Shown: positions 33,333-42,333 of the stretch, one piece after another
How the letters are laid out: every line of letters starts with the position of its first letter
How positions within the stretch are numbered: the first letter of the stretch is position 1
NCBI RefSeq assembly: GCF_900089585.1
Contig: NZ_FLRH01000004.1
Span: forward strand, 1,977,001-2,041,000
DNA: 64,000 bases
Reading direction: 5' to 3'
From: Micromonospora sediminicola
GTDB taxonomy: Bacteria; Actinomycetota; Actinomycetes; Mycobacteriales; Micromonosporaceae
Notes under the pieces: generated by a model
The model's input: the letters and a program-made list of their open reading frames with translations, nothing else
The model's database searches: none
What the model was told of the DNA's origin: nothing
Made by a program: the position numbers and the translations under genes

Positions 33333-34201
33333 CCCGACCGCTGGACCCGGGCACGCCCGAACAGTTCCGCCGGCCCCGCCGGCTGGACGTGCTGATCCCC
33401 ACCCGCAACCGGCCGGCCGAGCTGGCGGTCACCCTCTCCGGGCTGGCCGCCCAGGAGGGTGTGCCCGGGTTCGGGGTGGTGGTCAGCGACCAGTCCGACG
33501 GGGAACCCGCGTACGCGCACCCGGCGGCGGCCACCATGGTGCGGGCGTTGCGCCACCGGGGGCACCCGGTGCTGCTGACCCGGCGGCTGCCCCGGCGCGG
33601 GCTGGCCGAGCACCGCTCCTACCTGCTGTCCCGGTCGGCGGCCGAGGCGGTGCTCTGCCTCGACGACGACGTGTGGCTGGAGCCGGGCGCCCTGTCCCGC
33701 CTGGTCACCGCGCTGGACGAGCTGGGCTGCGGGTTCGTCGGCAACGCCGTGCACGGGCTCTCCTACACCGACGACGTCCGCCCCGACACCCACCGGCACT
33801 ACGAGGAGTGGCCGGGCCGGCCGGAGCCGGAGCGGATCCGCCCCGGCACCCCGGAGTGGCACCGGGCGTCGATCCACCCGGCGGCGAACCTGCTGCACGT
33901 CACCGAGAAGCTGGACCTGCCGGCGGGCGCGTGGCGGGCGTACAAAATCTCCTGGATCGGCGGCTGCGTGCTCTACGACCGGGCCAAGCTGGTCGAGTCC
34001 GGCGGCTTCGACTTCTGGGAGCGGCTGCCCGAGCGGCACCAGGGTGAGGACGTGGCCGCCCAGCTCGCCGTGCTGGAGCGCCACGGCGGCGCCGGTGTGC
34101 TACCCAGCGGGGCCTACCACCTGGAGTCGCCGACCACCGTCACCGAGCGGGACGTGGAGGCGTGGGAGGTCGTGCTCAGCGAGTCGACGGCGGAGGTGTG
34201 A
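33329..34201 (+). CDS. Family-2-type glycosyltransferase
   Basis: 290-residue GT-A protein: LDVLIPTRNRPAELAVTLSGL at the start, LCLDDDVWLEPGAL supplying the DxD metal site, and a C-terminal GGCVLYDRAKLVESGGFDFW with GEDVAAQL. No membrane helix. Transfers a sugar to an unknown acceptor; the substrate may come from the coupled HldE-like enzyme. GTG start overlaps that gene's stop (GTGA). 3' end overlaps the convergent GT9 gene by 26 bases. Confidence 0.82.
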   Translation: MTRPLDPGTPEQFRRPRRLDVLIPTRNRPAELAVTLSGLAAQEGVPGFGVVVSDQSDGEPAYAHPAAATMVRALRHRGHPVLLTRRLPRRGLAEHRSYLLSRSAAEAVLCLDDDVWLEPGALSRLVTALDELGCGFVGNAVHGLSYTDDVRPDTHRHYEEWPGRPEPERIRPGTPEWHRASIHPAANLLHVTEKLDLPAGAWRAYKISWIGGCVLYDRAKLVESGGFDFWERLPERHQGEDVAAQLAVLERHGGAGVLPSGAYHLESPTTVTERDVEAWEVVLSESTAEV

Positions 34202-35411
34202 GCAGCTCCCGGGCCGCCTCCACCACCTCGGCGACCGGCACGTCGGCCACGAACGACACCCGGTGCGGGCACTCGCCGTCGCCCGGGCGGTGCGGGTAGA
34301 TCCCCGGCGTGCAGTCGACGCCGCAGACCGGGCAGAGCGTGGTCCAGGCGGCGATCGGGCGGTGCCGACCGCGCAGCGGAGAGGCCCCGTTGATCAGGTT
34401 GCCGACCCAGAAGATCCCGACGGTGGGCGCGCCCACCGCGGCGGCCAGGTGCAGCGGGCCGGTGTCGTTGGAGACCACCAGCGCGCAGTCCGCGTAGGCC
34501 GCGGCCAGCGCGCCGAGGCTGAGCGTGCCGACCTGCGGGCGCACCGGCACGCCGGCCGCCGCAACCACCGCGTCGACCGTCTCCCGCTCGGCCGGGGTGC
34601 CGGTGACCAGCACCTCGTACCCGTCCCCGGCCAGCGCCCGGGCGACCTCGGCGAAGCTCTCCGCCGGCCAGCGCCGCCGGGTGTCGGTCGCGCCCGGGTG
34701 CAGCGCCACCCGGGGCCGTTCGGGCGCGCCGAGCACCTCGACGGCCTCGGCCCGGTCGGCGTCGGTCACCGCCAGCGCCGGGGTGATCGTGATGGCCGGC
34801 GCCCCGACCAGGGCGGCCACCTCCAGATAGCGGATCACCTCGTGCTGGTAGTAGACGTAGCGCAGCCAACGGTCGAGCGGCGGCGCGCCGTCCGCCCGCA
34901 GCCCGGCGGTGACCCGGGCGCCGAGCCCGGTGACGAACGGGTTGGAGTTGGCCCCGCCGCCGTGCACCTGCAACGCCAGGTCGAACCGTTCGGTCCGGGC
35001 GGCGGCCAGGAACTCCGCCGGGTCCGCCGGGCTCTCGTCCGGGCCGGGGTCCCGGAGGCCGGGCGCGGGCGGCACCACCAGCACCCGGTCCACCGGGCCG
35101 GGCCGGTCGCGCCAGAGCGCCGCGTGCCACGGCGCGCCGAGCAGCACGATCTCCGCCGACGGGTACGCGGCCCGCAGCGCGTCCAGCGCCGGCAGCACGA
35201 AGATGAAGTCGCCGAGCGCGTTGGCGCGCAGCACGGCGATCCGCTCGACGTCCGGCACGCGCGCGCCGACCGGACCGAGCACCGAGGACGGCGACGGCTC
35301 CAGGTCGCGGCGCGGCGACAGACGCACCGAGCTGGGATCGTCGGGCGACGGCTCCGGGTCGCGGCGCGGCGACAGACGCGCCGAGCTGGAGTCGTCGGGC
35401 GGGGTGGTCAC
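34176..35411 (-). CDS. Family-9 glycosyltransferase (heptosyltransferase-like)
   Basis: 411-residue GT9 protein: IAVLRANALGDFIFVLPAL, VALHPGATDTRRRWPAESFAEVA, and SNDTGPLHLAAAVGAPTVGIFW, all typical of ADP-heptose:LPS heptosyltransferases; a CPVCGVDCTPG cysteine cluster lies near the end. Residues 5-40 are two copies of an 18-residue repeat (consensus DDxSSxRLSPRRDxEPSP) that precede the enzyme domain and look non-catalytic. Together with the HldE-like and GT2 genes this suggests heptose-type glycan synthesis. Confidence 0.82.
   Translation of the reverse strand: MTTPPDDSSSARLSPRRDPEPSPDDPSSVRLSPRRDLEPSPSSVLGPVGARVPDVERIAVLRANALGDFIFVLPALDALRAAYPSAEIVLLGAPWHAALWRDRPGPVDRVLVVPPAPGLRDPGPDESPADPAEFLAAARTERFDLALQVHGGGANSNPFVTGLGARVTAGLRADGAPPLDRWLRYVYYQHEVIRYLEVAALVGAPAITITPALAVTDADRAEAVEVLGAPERPRVALHPGATDTRRRWPAESFAEVARALAGDGYEVLVTGTPAERETVDAVVAAAGVPVRPQVGTLSLGALAAAYADCALVVSNDTGPLHLAAAVGAPTVGIFWVGNLINGASPLRGRHRPIAAWTTLCPVCGVDCTPGIYPHRPGDGECPHRVSFVADVPVAEVVEAARELLTPPPSTR
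35291..35398. repeat. 54-bp tandem duplication inside the GT9 coding region
   Basis: Two adjacent 54-base units (35291-35344 and 35345-35398) differ at about four positions and encode two 18-residue copies near the N-terminus of the glycosyltransferase. The reading frame is kept, so copy number could vary without a frameshift. Confidence 0.85.
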
Positions 35412-35418
35412 GCGGCCC

Positions 35419-35946
35419 CTACGGCCGGTCGATCTCGTCGACCGTGGTGTCCGGGTGGTGCAGCTCCCGGTCCGCGGCCGGGTCGGCCGGGCTCGGCGTA
35501 CGGCCGGAGGTGGCGCGCGGGCCGGTGCGACCGACGGTGATGGTGCGCGGCGCGGGCCGGGCCGCCCGGGGCAGGTGCACCCGCAGCAGGCCGTGGTCCA
35601 TCACCGCGTCGATCCGCTCCGGGTCCACCCGGGACGGCAGGTCGACGCGGTATTCGAAGCCGCGGGTGGTGAACCCGCCGGGGATGCCCTGGTCGGCGTT
35701 GACCTCGGCCTCCGAGCGGGCGCGTACGCACAGCTCGCGGTCGTCCAGCTCGACGGCCACCTCCTCGGGCGCCACGCCGGGCAGCCGGACGACCACCTCC
35801 CAGCCGTCGGCGACCTCGGCCATCTCCACGTCCGGGGTGCCGGAGCGGCCGCCGACCAGGCGGCTCAGCTCGGAGCGCAGTGACTGCAACTCGCCCATCG
35901 GGTCCCAGCCCTGCTGGCGTCCCCGCCAGCCCCGCTGTTCCGTCAT
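35419..35946 (-). CDS. Hsp20/alpha-crystallin small heat-shock protein
   Basis: 175 residues with an alpha-crystallin domain at about 38-130 (VEMAEVADGWEVVVRLPGVAPEEVAVELDDRELCVRA ... FEYRVDLPSRVDPERIDAVMDHGLLRVHLPR) and a Pro/Thr-rich tail. ATP-independent holdase chaperone. Its ATG overlaps the stop of the upstream DUF2231 gene (ATGA), so the two are translationally coupled. Confidence 0.88.
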   Translation of the reverse strand: MTEQRGWRGRQQGWDPMGELQSLRSELSRLVGGRSGTPDVEMAEVADGWEVVVRLPGVAPEEVAVELDDRELCVRARSEAEVNADQGIPGGFTTRGFEYRVDLPSRVDPERIDAVMDHGLLRVHLPRAARPAPRTITVGRTGPRATSGRTPSPADPAADRELHHPDTTVDEIDRP

Positions 35947-36449
35947 CGCACGTCTCCGATCCGCTGGGTGGCCGAGGGGGGTCGCAGCGAGCTGGGCGCG
36001 TTGAGGTCGTGGTCCGGGTCGACCCCGACGCCGAGCCGGTCGACCAGCTCCCCGCCGAGCCACGCGCTGATGCCGAGGATCGCCACCGCGACCACCTCGA
36101 TCGCGAACAGCGCGCCGCCGGCCGCCCGTGAGTCCGCGTTGAGCCGGACCGCCCAGACCGCGGCGAAGAGCAGGATCACCGCCACGTTGGCGGCGGCGTG
36201 GGTGAGCCCGACCCGCTTCGCGCGGGTGCCGGTGGGCAGGGCCAGCAGGTCGAAGGCGCCGGCCGCCGCGGCCAGCAGGCCGCCGATCAGCCCGACCGTG
36301 ACGTTCCAGTACGCCACCTCGCCGAGGAAGTCCGGCCCGCCCACGATGTCGATCAGGTCGAAGATCACCGCGGTCACGAAGAGCCCGACCGGGAACATCA
36401 CCAGCATCGGATGCACGGGATGGCCGAGCACCTTGAGTCGGCTCTCCAT
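35943..36449 (-). CDS. DUF2231 membrane protein
   Basis: 168 residues, four hydrophobic helices, recognised as DUF2231 by LGHPVHPMLVMFPVGLFVTAVIFDL (the GHPVHPMLV motif) at the start. Function unknown; histidines suggest heme or metal binding. ATG 36449 has GGAGG five bases upstream and is preferred over 36461. Coupled to Hsp20. Confidence 0.82.
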   Translation of the reverse strand: MESRLKVLGHPVHPMLVMFPVGLFVTAVIFDLIDIVGGPDFLGEVAYWNVTVGLIGGLLAAAAGAFDLLALPTGTRAKRVGLTHAAANVAVILLFAAVWAVRLNADSRAAGGALFAIEVVAVAILGISAWLGGELVDRLGVGVDPDHDLNAPSSLRPPSATQRIGDVR

Positions 36450-36616
36450 CACGGCCTCCATCCGTCGCGTCCGGACACGCGCTGCGATCCGGTCCCTACC
36501 CGTCGGCACCGGGGGCAAACCCGGCGTTCGACGCGCTCTCCTAGGCTGACCCTGGCGGATCCCGGCCCGTTGCGGGCCGAAACCGTCGTCAAGGTCAACG
36601 GACGGGGGAGGAAGAC

Positions 36617-37237
36617 GTGACGACAAGGGAGATCACCAACCCTGAGGAACTGCGCGACCTGCTGGGCGCGCCGATGCCCCGGGCGGTGACGAAGGAACGC
36701 CGTACGCTGCACGCCCGCGACCGGGAGTGGCTGGCCGCCTCACCGTTCTGCCTGATCGCCACCGCCGGCGCGGACGGCAGCTGCGACGTCTCGCCGAAGG
36801 GCGACCCGCCCGGTTTCGCGCTCGTGCTCGACGACACCACCATCGCCATCCCGGAGCGGCCCGGCAACCGGCGGGCCGACGGCTACCGCAACATCCTGGC
36901 CAATCCGCACGTCGGGCTGATCTTCCTGATCCCCGGCCGCACCGACACGCTGCGGATCAACGGCCGGGCCCGGCTGGTCGGCGACGCGCCCTGGTTCGCC
37001 GACATGGAGGTCAAGGGCCACCGGCCGGTGCTCGCCGTGGAGGTGGCGGTCGAGCAGATCTTCTACCACTGCGCGAAGGCGTTCCTCCGCTCCGCGCTGT
37101 GGCAGCCGGAGACCTGGCAGCCGGACGTGCTGCCGTCCCGGCCCCGGCTGGTCAAGGAGGTGGAGGCGGTGGCGGAGAGTCTGGCCGACCTGGAACGGCA
37201 CTACGGCCCGGGCTACGCCAGAACCCTCTACACCTGA
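36617..37237 (+). CDS. PPOX-type flavoprotein (MSMEG_1061-like)
   Basis: 206-residue pyridoxamine-phosphate-oxidase-fold protein: FCLIATAGADGSCDVSPKGDPPGF, DDTTIAIPERPGNRRADGYRNILANPHVGLIFLIPGR, and HCAKAFLRSALWQPE. These match the FMN-dependent MSMEG_1061 group. Substrate unknown. GTG start follows GGGGGAGGAAGAC. Confidence 0.82.
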   Translation: MTTREITNPEELRDLLGAPMPRAVTKERRTLHARDREWLAASPFCLIATAGADGSCDVSPKGDPPGFALVLDDTTIAIPERPGNRRADGYRNILANPHVGLIFLIPGRTDTLRINGRARLVGDAPWFADMEVKGHRPVLAVEVAVEQIFYHCAKAFLRSALWQPETWQPDVLPSRPRLVKEVEAVAESLADLERHYGPGYARTLYT

Positions 37238-37264
37238 CCCACGCCGCCCGCCCGGGCGGGTCGG

Positions 37265-39460
37265 TCAGCTGGGTGGCGTGAAACGTGTCGGCACCCCGAC
37301 GTCCGACAACGCCCGGGCGAGGTGCGGGGCCGTGGTCCGGACGTAGGCCGCGCCGATGTGCGAACCTCCGCGGTAGATGAGGACGTTGCCGAACACCACC
37401 GGGCACCGGTCCGTCGGGCAGAGAGCGTCGAACAGGTCGATCATCTTGACCCCGGGCAGCCCGGCCACCGCCTTCCGCTGCATCTGGTAGGACGGGTCCT
37501 GGTCGTGGCGCGCGCGGTCGAACGCGCAGGCCGACAGGCGCTTCCGGTTCTTGTCGGCGCACGGCACGGCCGGCCCCGGGTAGGGGTTGTTGGCCATCAC
37601 GACGATCTTGACCCCCGCGGACTGGAGTTTCTTCCACGACGACCGGACGCCCGCGATCATCGCGTCGACCGTCGGCCCCTTGCCGGCCGCGTCGAGGGCG
37701 GTCGCCGCGGACTGGGAGGTGACCACGTAGTCCGGGCGCTCCTGAACCAGCCTGTCGAGCAGCGTCCGGTTCCACTCGATGCAGTCGGCGTTGGGCAGCC
37801 CGGACCCGTCGCCCTTCATGACCTGGGCGCTGGTGAACGCACAACCCGCCTTGGCGTTGACCACCACCTTCCAGTCGTTCTGCTCGGCGAGCACCTGGAA
37901 CGCCGGCAGCCACTGGTCCATCTTCGAGTCACCCACCAGAGCGACGGTGGTCGCCCCGTTCGGGTTGCCGTAGGTGCAGGACAGGACCTCGGCGCCGAGG
38001 ACCTCCTGGAAGCACTTGTCCTTCTTGGTGTCGGGCACGTCCAGAAAACCCTGCCGGATCCGCAGCGGATCCGGCGTGATGACATCGAACTGCTCCGGGA
38101 CCGGACCGATCGGGGCGATGCCGGGGGTGGTCGACAGCAACGCGGCACCCGGCGCGTACCGGTTCTTGGTCGGCGTCGCCGCGGCCGCCCACGCGCCGAT
38201 CAGGAGCAGGGCGAGGCCGGCGCAGATCCCGGCCAGGGTGAAGTTGCCGCCGAGACTCAGCGCGAGACGCGGCGAGGTGGAGATCTTGCGCGAGTAGCGG
38301 AGGGGGTTCTCCACCAGTCGGAAGGTGAGCCAGGCGGGCACGACCGACGCGGCCGCCACCAGCAGGCCCCGGGTCAACGACAGGTTCCCCCAGTAGGCCT
38401 CGGCCACGACGAGCATCGGCCAGTGCCACAGGTAGAGCGAGTACGACAGGTCACCGACCCACCGGAACGGACTCGTGCCGAGGAGCAGGACCGGACCACG
38501 CGAGCCCGCCGCCGCACCCGCCGCGATCACCGCCGCCGCGCCGAGCGTGGGCAGCGCGGCCGCGTACCCGGGCCATGCCGTCTTCGCCGTCACCAGCAGC
38601 GCCGCCGCCACGATCGCGGCGAGCCCGAGCCATCCCAGGACGAGCGCCGCCGCCCGCGGCATCCGCGCTGCCCGGACCGCGATCAGCGCGATGCCCGCAC
38701 CGACGGCGAGTTCCCACAGCCGGGTCGTGGAGACGAAGAACGCACGCGCCGGGGAGTTCGCCGTCTCCAGGATCGACCAGACGAACGACGGCACCGCCAG
38801 GACCGCGAGACCGACCCAGAGGACCGGACGCACGTTCGACCGCCGGAGCGTGCGCGCCGCGAGGATCGCCAGCACGATCAGCAACGGCCAGAGCAGGTAG
38901 AACTGCTCCTCGACGGCCAGCGACCAGAAGTGCTGCACCGGCGAGGTCACGGCGTTGTCGGCGGCGAGGTAGTCGACGGCGCGGTCGGCGAAGCGCCAGT
39001 TGACCACGTATACCGCCGCGGCGGCGATGTCGCCGCCGATGACCTGCCAGTCGCTACGGGGCACGAACAGCCACACCGCCGCCGCGGTGGCCGCGAGCAC
39101 CACCGTCGCGGCGGGCAGGATCCGCTTCGCCCGCCGTGCGTAGAAACCGATCAGGGAGAGCCGGCCGGTCCGCTCGATCTCGTTGACGATCTGCCCGGTG
39201 ATGAGGAAGCCGGAGATCACGAAGAAGACGTCCACGCCGACGAAGCCGCCGGGGAGGAACGACCACCCGGCGTGGTAGAGCAGCACCAGCCCGACCGCCA
39301 CGGCACGGAGCCCGGCGACGTCCGCCCGGAAGCGGCTGGGCGTCGACTCCCGCCGCGGCTCGTGTCCGGACGCCGCGCCCGCTCTGGGGGCCGGGACACC
39401 AGACCCCTCGAGGGGGAGACCTTCCCGTGCGGCAACTCTCGTCAACTCCGGGGAAGTCAT
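37265..39460 (-). CDS. OafA/YrhL-type acyltransferase with C-terminal SGNH domain
   Basis: 731 residues. Residues about 45-400 are an acyltransferase-3 membrane domain (VDVFFVISGFLITGQI; SLAVEEQFYLLWPLL; YSLYLWHWPML), with about 10 helices. After a further helix, residues about 470-720 form an extracytoplasmic SGNH-like domain (TTVALVGDSKMDQWLP with the nucleophile Ser; late GGSHIGAAYV His). Such proteins O-acetylate cell-wall or glycan sugars. ATG at 39460 with GAGGA five bases upstream is preferred over 39526. Confidence 0.87.
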   Translation of the reverse strand: MTSPELTRVAAREGLPLEGSGVPAPRAGAASGHEPRRESTPSRFRADVAGLRAVAVGLVLLYHAGWSFLPGGFVGVDVFFVISGFLITGQIVNEIERTGRLSLIGFYARRAKRILPAATVVLAATAAAVWLFVPRSDWQVIGGDIAAAAVYVVNWRFADRAVDYLAADNAVTSPVQHFWSLAVEEQFYLLWPLLIVLAILAARTLRRSNVRPVLWVGLAVLAVPSFVWSILETANSPARAFFVSTTRLWELAVGAGIALIAVRAARMPRAAALVLGWLGLAAIVAAALLVTAKTAWPGYAAALPTLGAAAVIAAGAAAGSRGPVLLLGTSPFRWVGDLSYSLYLWHWPMLVVAEAYWGNLSLTRGLLVAAASVVPAWLTFRLVENPLRYSRKISTSPRLALSLGGNFTLAGICAGLALLLIGAWAAAATPTKNRYAPGAALLSTTPGIAPIGPVPEQFDVITPDPLRIRQGFLDVPDTKKDKCFQEVLGAEVLSCTYGNPNGATTVALVGDSKMDQWLPAFQVLAEQNDWKVVVNAKAGCAFTSAQVMKGDGSGLPNADCIEWNRTLLDRLVQERPDYVVTSQSAATALDAAGKGPTVDAMIAGVRSSWKKLQSAGVKIVVMANNPYPGPAVPCADKNRKRLSACAFDRARHDQDPSYQMQRKAVAGLPGVKMIDLFDALCPTDRCPVVFGNVLIYRGGSHIGAAYVRTTAPHLARALSDVGVPTRFTPPS

Positions 39461-39639
39461 CGCGGTCCTCAAAAGTCTCAGGGCACTGGCCAGGGAACGA
39501 TAGCGGCTCGTCAGGTGAGCGGGCAATTGTGGTCGATCCGCGTCGGCGGCCCCGTCGAGACATTCGGCGGGCGTCCGGTTAGGCCTGATCTGCGGGGGTA
39601 CCGATCCCGGTGCAGACGACGGGACGCAAAGGAGTGGTC

Positions 39640-40248
39640 ATGACCAGGAAGGTCGAGAAGTCCATCGACGTCGACGTGCCGGTCACCACCGCGTACAACC
39701 AGTGGACCCAGTTCGAGGAGTTTCCCCGGTTCATGGGTGGCGTGCGCGAGGTGCGCCAGCTGGACGACCGGCGGACGCACTGGATCGCCGAGATCGCGGG
39801 CGTGCAACGCGAGTGGGACGCCACCATCGTCGAGCAGGTGCCGGACCGGACGGTGGCCTGGGCGGCCACCGACGGCACCACCAACGCGGGCACGGTCCGC
39901 TTCGCGCCGCTCGACACCGAACGCACCCAGGTCCACCTGCTCCTGGAGTACGAGCCGGAGGGGCTGGTCGAGCAGGCCGGCGAGCGGTTGCACCTGGTGG
40001 ACCGGCAGGCCGAGTCCGACCTGGCGCGGTTCAAGGAGTACATCGAGGGCCGGCAGGTGGAGTCCGGCGGGTGGCGCGGCACGATCGCTCCGGGCGGCCT
40101 CCCCGACCCGTCCGAGGAGGCCGACCTGCCCGATCCGGCGGCGCGGCACCGTGCGGACACCGACGAGGAACCGCCGCCGCCGGAGACCGAGCCCGAGGAG
40201 GCGACGGCTCGGATCCCGGCCTCGCGGGGCGCCGACAGCCCGCGATAG
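39640..40248 (+). CDS. SRPBCC (cyclase/dehydrase-like) protein
   Basis: 202 residues: a SRPBCC/START-like domain (KSIDVDVPVTTAYNQWTQFEEFPRFMGGV) to about residue 145, then an acidic, Pro/Glu-rich tail. Family members bind hydrophobic ligands; function here unknown. AAAGGAG lies upstream of the ATG. Confidence 0.8.
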   Translation: MTRKVEKSIDVDVPVTTAYNQWTQFEEFPRFMGGVREVRQLDDRRTHWIAEIAGVQREWDATIVEQVPDRTVAWAATDGTTNAGTVRFAPLDTERTQVHLLLEYEPEGLVEQAGERLHLVDRQAESDLARFKEYIEGRQVESGGWRGTIAPGGLPDPSEEADLPDPAARHRADTDEEPPPPETEPEEATARIPASRGADSPR

Positions 40249-40371
40249 ACCTTTCTTCCTCCCTGCCGGAGTGGGCCCGGCGGACCGGCCGCGTGGCCGT
40301 GCCCGCCGGGCCCGCTTCGTTCCGCGTATTCACGCTTGCCGCTCCCGCCGCGGGCGGCGAGACTCCGGGGC

Positions 40372-41286
40372 GTGGATCTCGACCGGATCGTCGCCGCCCT
40401 GGACCGCCTGTTCGAACTCGACACGGCGCCGCCGGACACCGCGATGGCCCGCCACCTGCCCCGCGTCCACGAGGAGGTCGGCACCGACTGGCGGGGCTTC
40501 GTCGAGCCCAGGTTCGCCGAGCGTTTCAACGGGTTGATGCGGCGCGGACGGCCCGACGTCGGAACCGTGTACGGCGCCTGCTTCCCGTCGGCCGAGGTGC
40601 TCGACGCCTGGCTGGCCGTGGCCGAGCCGGGTGACCTGCTGGTCACCCACCACCCCATCGACGTCCGCAACGGCTCCCCGGAGGACGACACCTGGGCGGA
40701 GGGCTTCGTACCCATCGACCCGGCGCGGCTGCGGGCCGTGGCCGAACGAGGGCTCTCCCTGTATTCCTGCCACGCGCCGATGGACGTCTCGCTGCGGGTC
40801 GGGACGGCCGCCGCCGTGGTGGAGGCGCTGGACGGCACCGTCGTCGACCGGTTCTGGCCGTACGGCGACGGCCACGCCGGGCTGGTGGCCGACGTCCCAC
40901 CGGTCAGCTCCGCCGCGCTCGTGCGGCGGGCGCGGGAGCTGTTCGGCGTGACCACCGTCGAGGTGGAGGGCGCCACCCGGGACGTCGTGACCCGGGTGGC
41001 GGTGGTCGGCGGCATCGGCGACCACGTCGAGCAGATGGCGCTCGCCGAACGACTCGGCGCGCAGGCGTACCTCACCGGCGAGCTGCACGTCCGAATCGAG
41101 GGCGAGTACGGGCGGAGCAAGTTCGCCGCCGTCCGGGCCTTCGCCGCCACCACCGGCATGACCCTGATCGGGGTCTCCCACGCGGCCAGCGAGCACCTGG
41201 TCGTCGAGACCCAGTTGCGTCGCTGGTTCGCCGAGGAGCTCGGGCTCACCCTGCACCCGATCCGGGAACCGCGCTGGTGGCGGTGA
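40372..41286 (+). CDS. Nif3-like dinuclear metal-centre protein
   Basis: 304-residue NIF3/YqfO-family protein: LLVTHHPIDV (metal-binding HH), SLYSCHAPMDV, YLTGELHVRIEGE and GVSHAASEH carry the expected metal-ligand histidines and acids. Some homologues resemble GTP cyclohydrolase I type 2, but function is unsettled. GTG start seven bases after CCGGGG. The N-terminal part is more divergent than usual for the family. Confidence 0.75.
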   Translation: MDLDRIVAALDRLFELDTAPPDTAMARHLPRVHEEVGTDWRGFVEPRFAERFNGLMRRGRPDVGTVYGACFPSAEVLDAWLAVAEPGDLLVTHHPIDVRNGSPEDDTWAEGFVPIDPARLRAVAERGLSLYSCHAPMDVSLRVGTAAAVVEALDGTVVDRFWPYGDGHAGLVADVPPVSSAALVRRARELFGVTTVEVEGATRDVVTRVAVVGGIGDHVEQMALAERLGAQAYLTGELHVRIEGEYGRSKFAAVRAFAATTGMTLIGVSHAASEHLVVETQLRRWFAEELGLTLHPIREPRWWR

Positions 41287-41290
41287 CCGG

Positions 41291-42247
41291 TCACCGGCGG
41301 CCGGCGAGCACCGCCTCCGCGTACTCCCAGAGCCGGTCGGCGGCGGCCGGGTCGACGGCGTGGGCCGCCACCCCGCCGGTCGCCTCCGGACCGCCGGCGA
41401 CCACGTCGGCCTCCTGGTTGTCGTCGAAGTAACGACCGGTGACGCCCTCGACCAGCGGCGACGCGGCGAGCAGCACGGACGTCGCCGCCCCCTGGGCGGC
41501 CGTCTTGTAGTAGGGCTGCTCGATGCGGTTGCCCGCCTCGTCCATCGCCCCGAAGGCGCGCAGCGTCTCGTCGTCCATGTGGCGCTGGAGGTTCGTGGTG
41601 ATGAAGCCCGGGTTCAACGCGTTGGCGGTGATCCCGTCGCCACCCCACCGGCGGGCGATACCCACCGCGAGCAGGACCTCGGCGGTCTTCGACCGGCCGT
41701 ACGCGGCCCAGGTGTCGTACGGCTGCCGCTCGAACTGCGGGTCGTCGAAGTCGAACGCCTCCCGCAGGTGCGCGCCGGAGCTGACCAGCACCACCCGGGC
41801 CGACCCGGCCGCCCGCAGGTGCGGGTGCAGGCCCCGGACGAGCGCGAAGTGGCCCAGGTAGTTGGTGGCCAACTGGAGTTCCCACCCCTCGGCGGTGAGC
41901 TGCCGGGCGGGAATCGCCATCACGCCCGCATTGGCGACCAGCGCGTGCAGCGGGCCGTCCCAGCCGGCGAGGAACGCGTCCACCGAGGTCAGGTCCGCCA
42001 GGTCGAGCGCGGCGGCGTGGACGCGGCCGGCGAACTCCGCCACCAGCGGCTCCGCCCGGGCCGGAGCACGGGTGGCGACCGTGACCTCCGCGCCCGCGCC
42101 GGCGAGCGCCCGGACCGTCTCGGTGCCGATACCGGAGGCTCCGCCCGTGACGATCATGCGGCGGCCGGTCAGGTCGACGCCGTCGAGGATCTCGGCCGCC
42201 GTGGTGCGGGCCGTGAACGGGGTGCTCAGTCGGAAGGTCTCTGTCAT
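41291..42247 (-). CDS. Short-chain dehydrogenase/reductase
   Basis: 318-residue classical SDR: cofactor motif VTGGASGIGTE, NAG in LVANAGVMAIP, catalytic Ser in VLVSSGAHL, and YGRSK supplying Tyr and Lys. Similar to retinol-dehydrogenase/WW-domain-oxidoreductase-like SDRs. Substrate unknown. Divergent from an AraC regulator, which probably controls it. Confidence 0.87.
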   Translation of the reverse strand: MTETFRLSTPFTARTTAAEILDGVDLTGRRMIVTGGASGIGTETVRALAGAGAEVTVATRAPARAEPLVAEFAGRVHAAALDLADLTSVDAFLAGWDGPLHALVANAGVMAIPARQLTAEGWELQLATNYLGHFALVRGLHPHLRAAGSARVVLVSSGAHLREAFDFDDPQFERQPYDTWAAYGRSKTAEVLLAVGIARRWGGDGITANALNPGFITTNLQRHMDDETLRAFGAMDEAGNRIEQPYYKTAAQGAATSVLLAASPLVEGVTGRYFDDNQEADVVAGGPEATGGVAAHAVDPAAADRLWEYAEAVLAGRR

Positions 42248-42333
42248 GACCTCCACGCTAGGGGCGGGACCGCTGGACTGTCCGTACTCTGGAATCCGCC
42301 ACTCTTTAGCGGGCGTCCAGGGAGGGAGGTCGC

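Noticed and set aside
37322..39643. 773-codon plus-strand frame opposite the acyltransferase
   Set aside because: Composition is that of an antisense shadow, and the minus strand shows a clear acyltransferase/SGNH protein.
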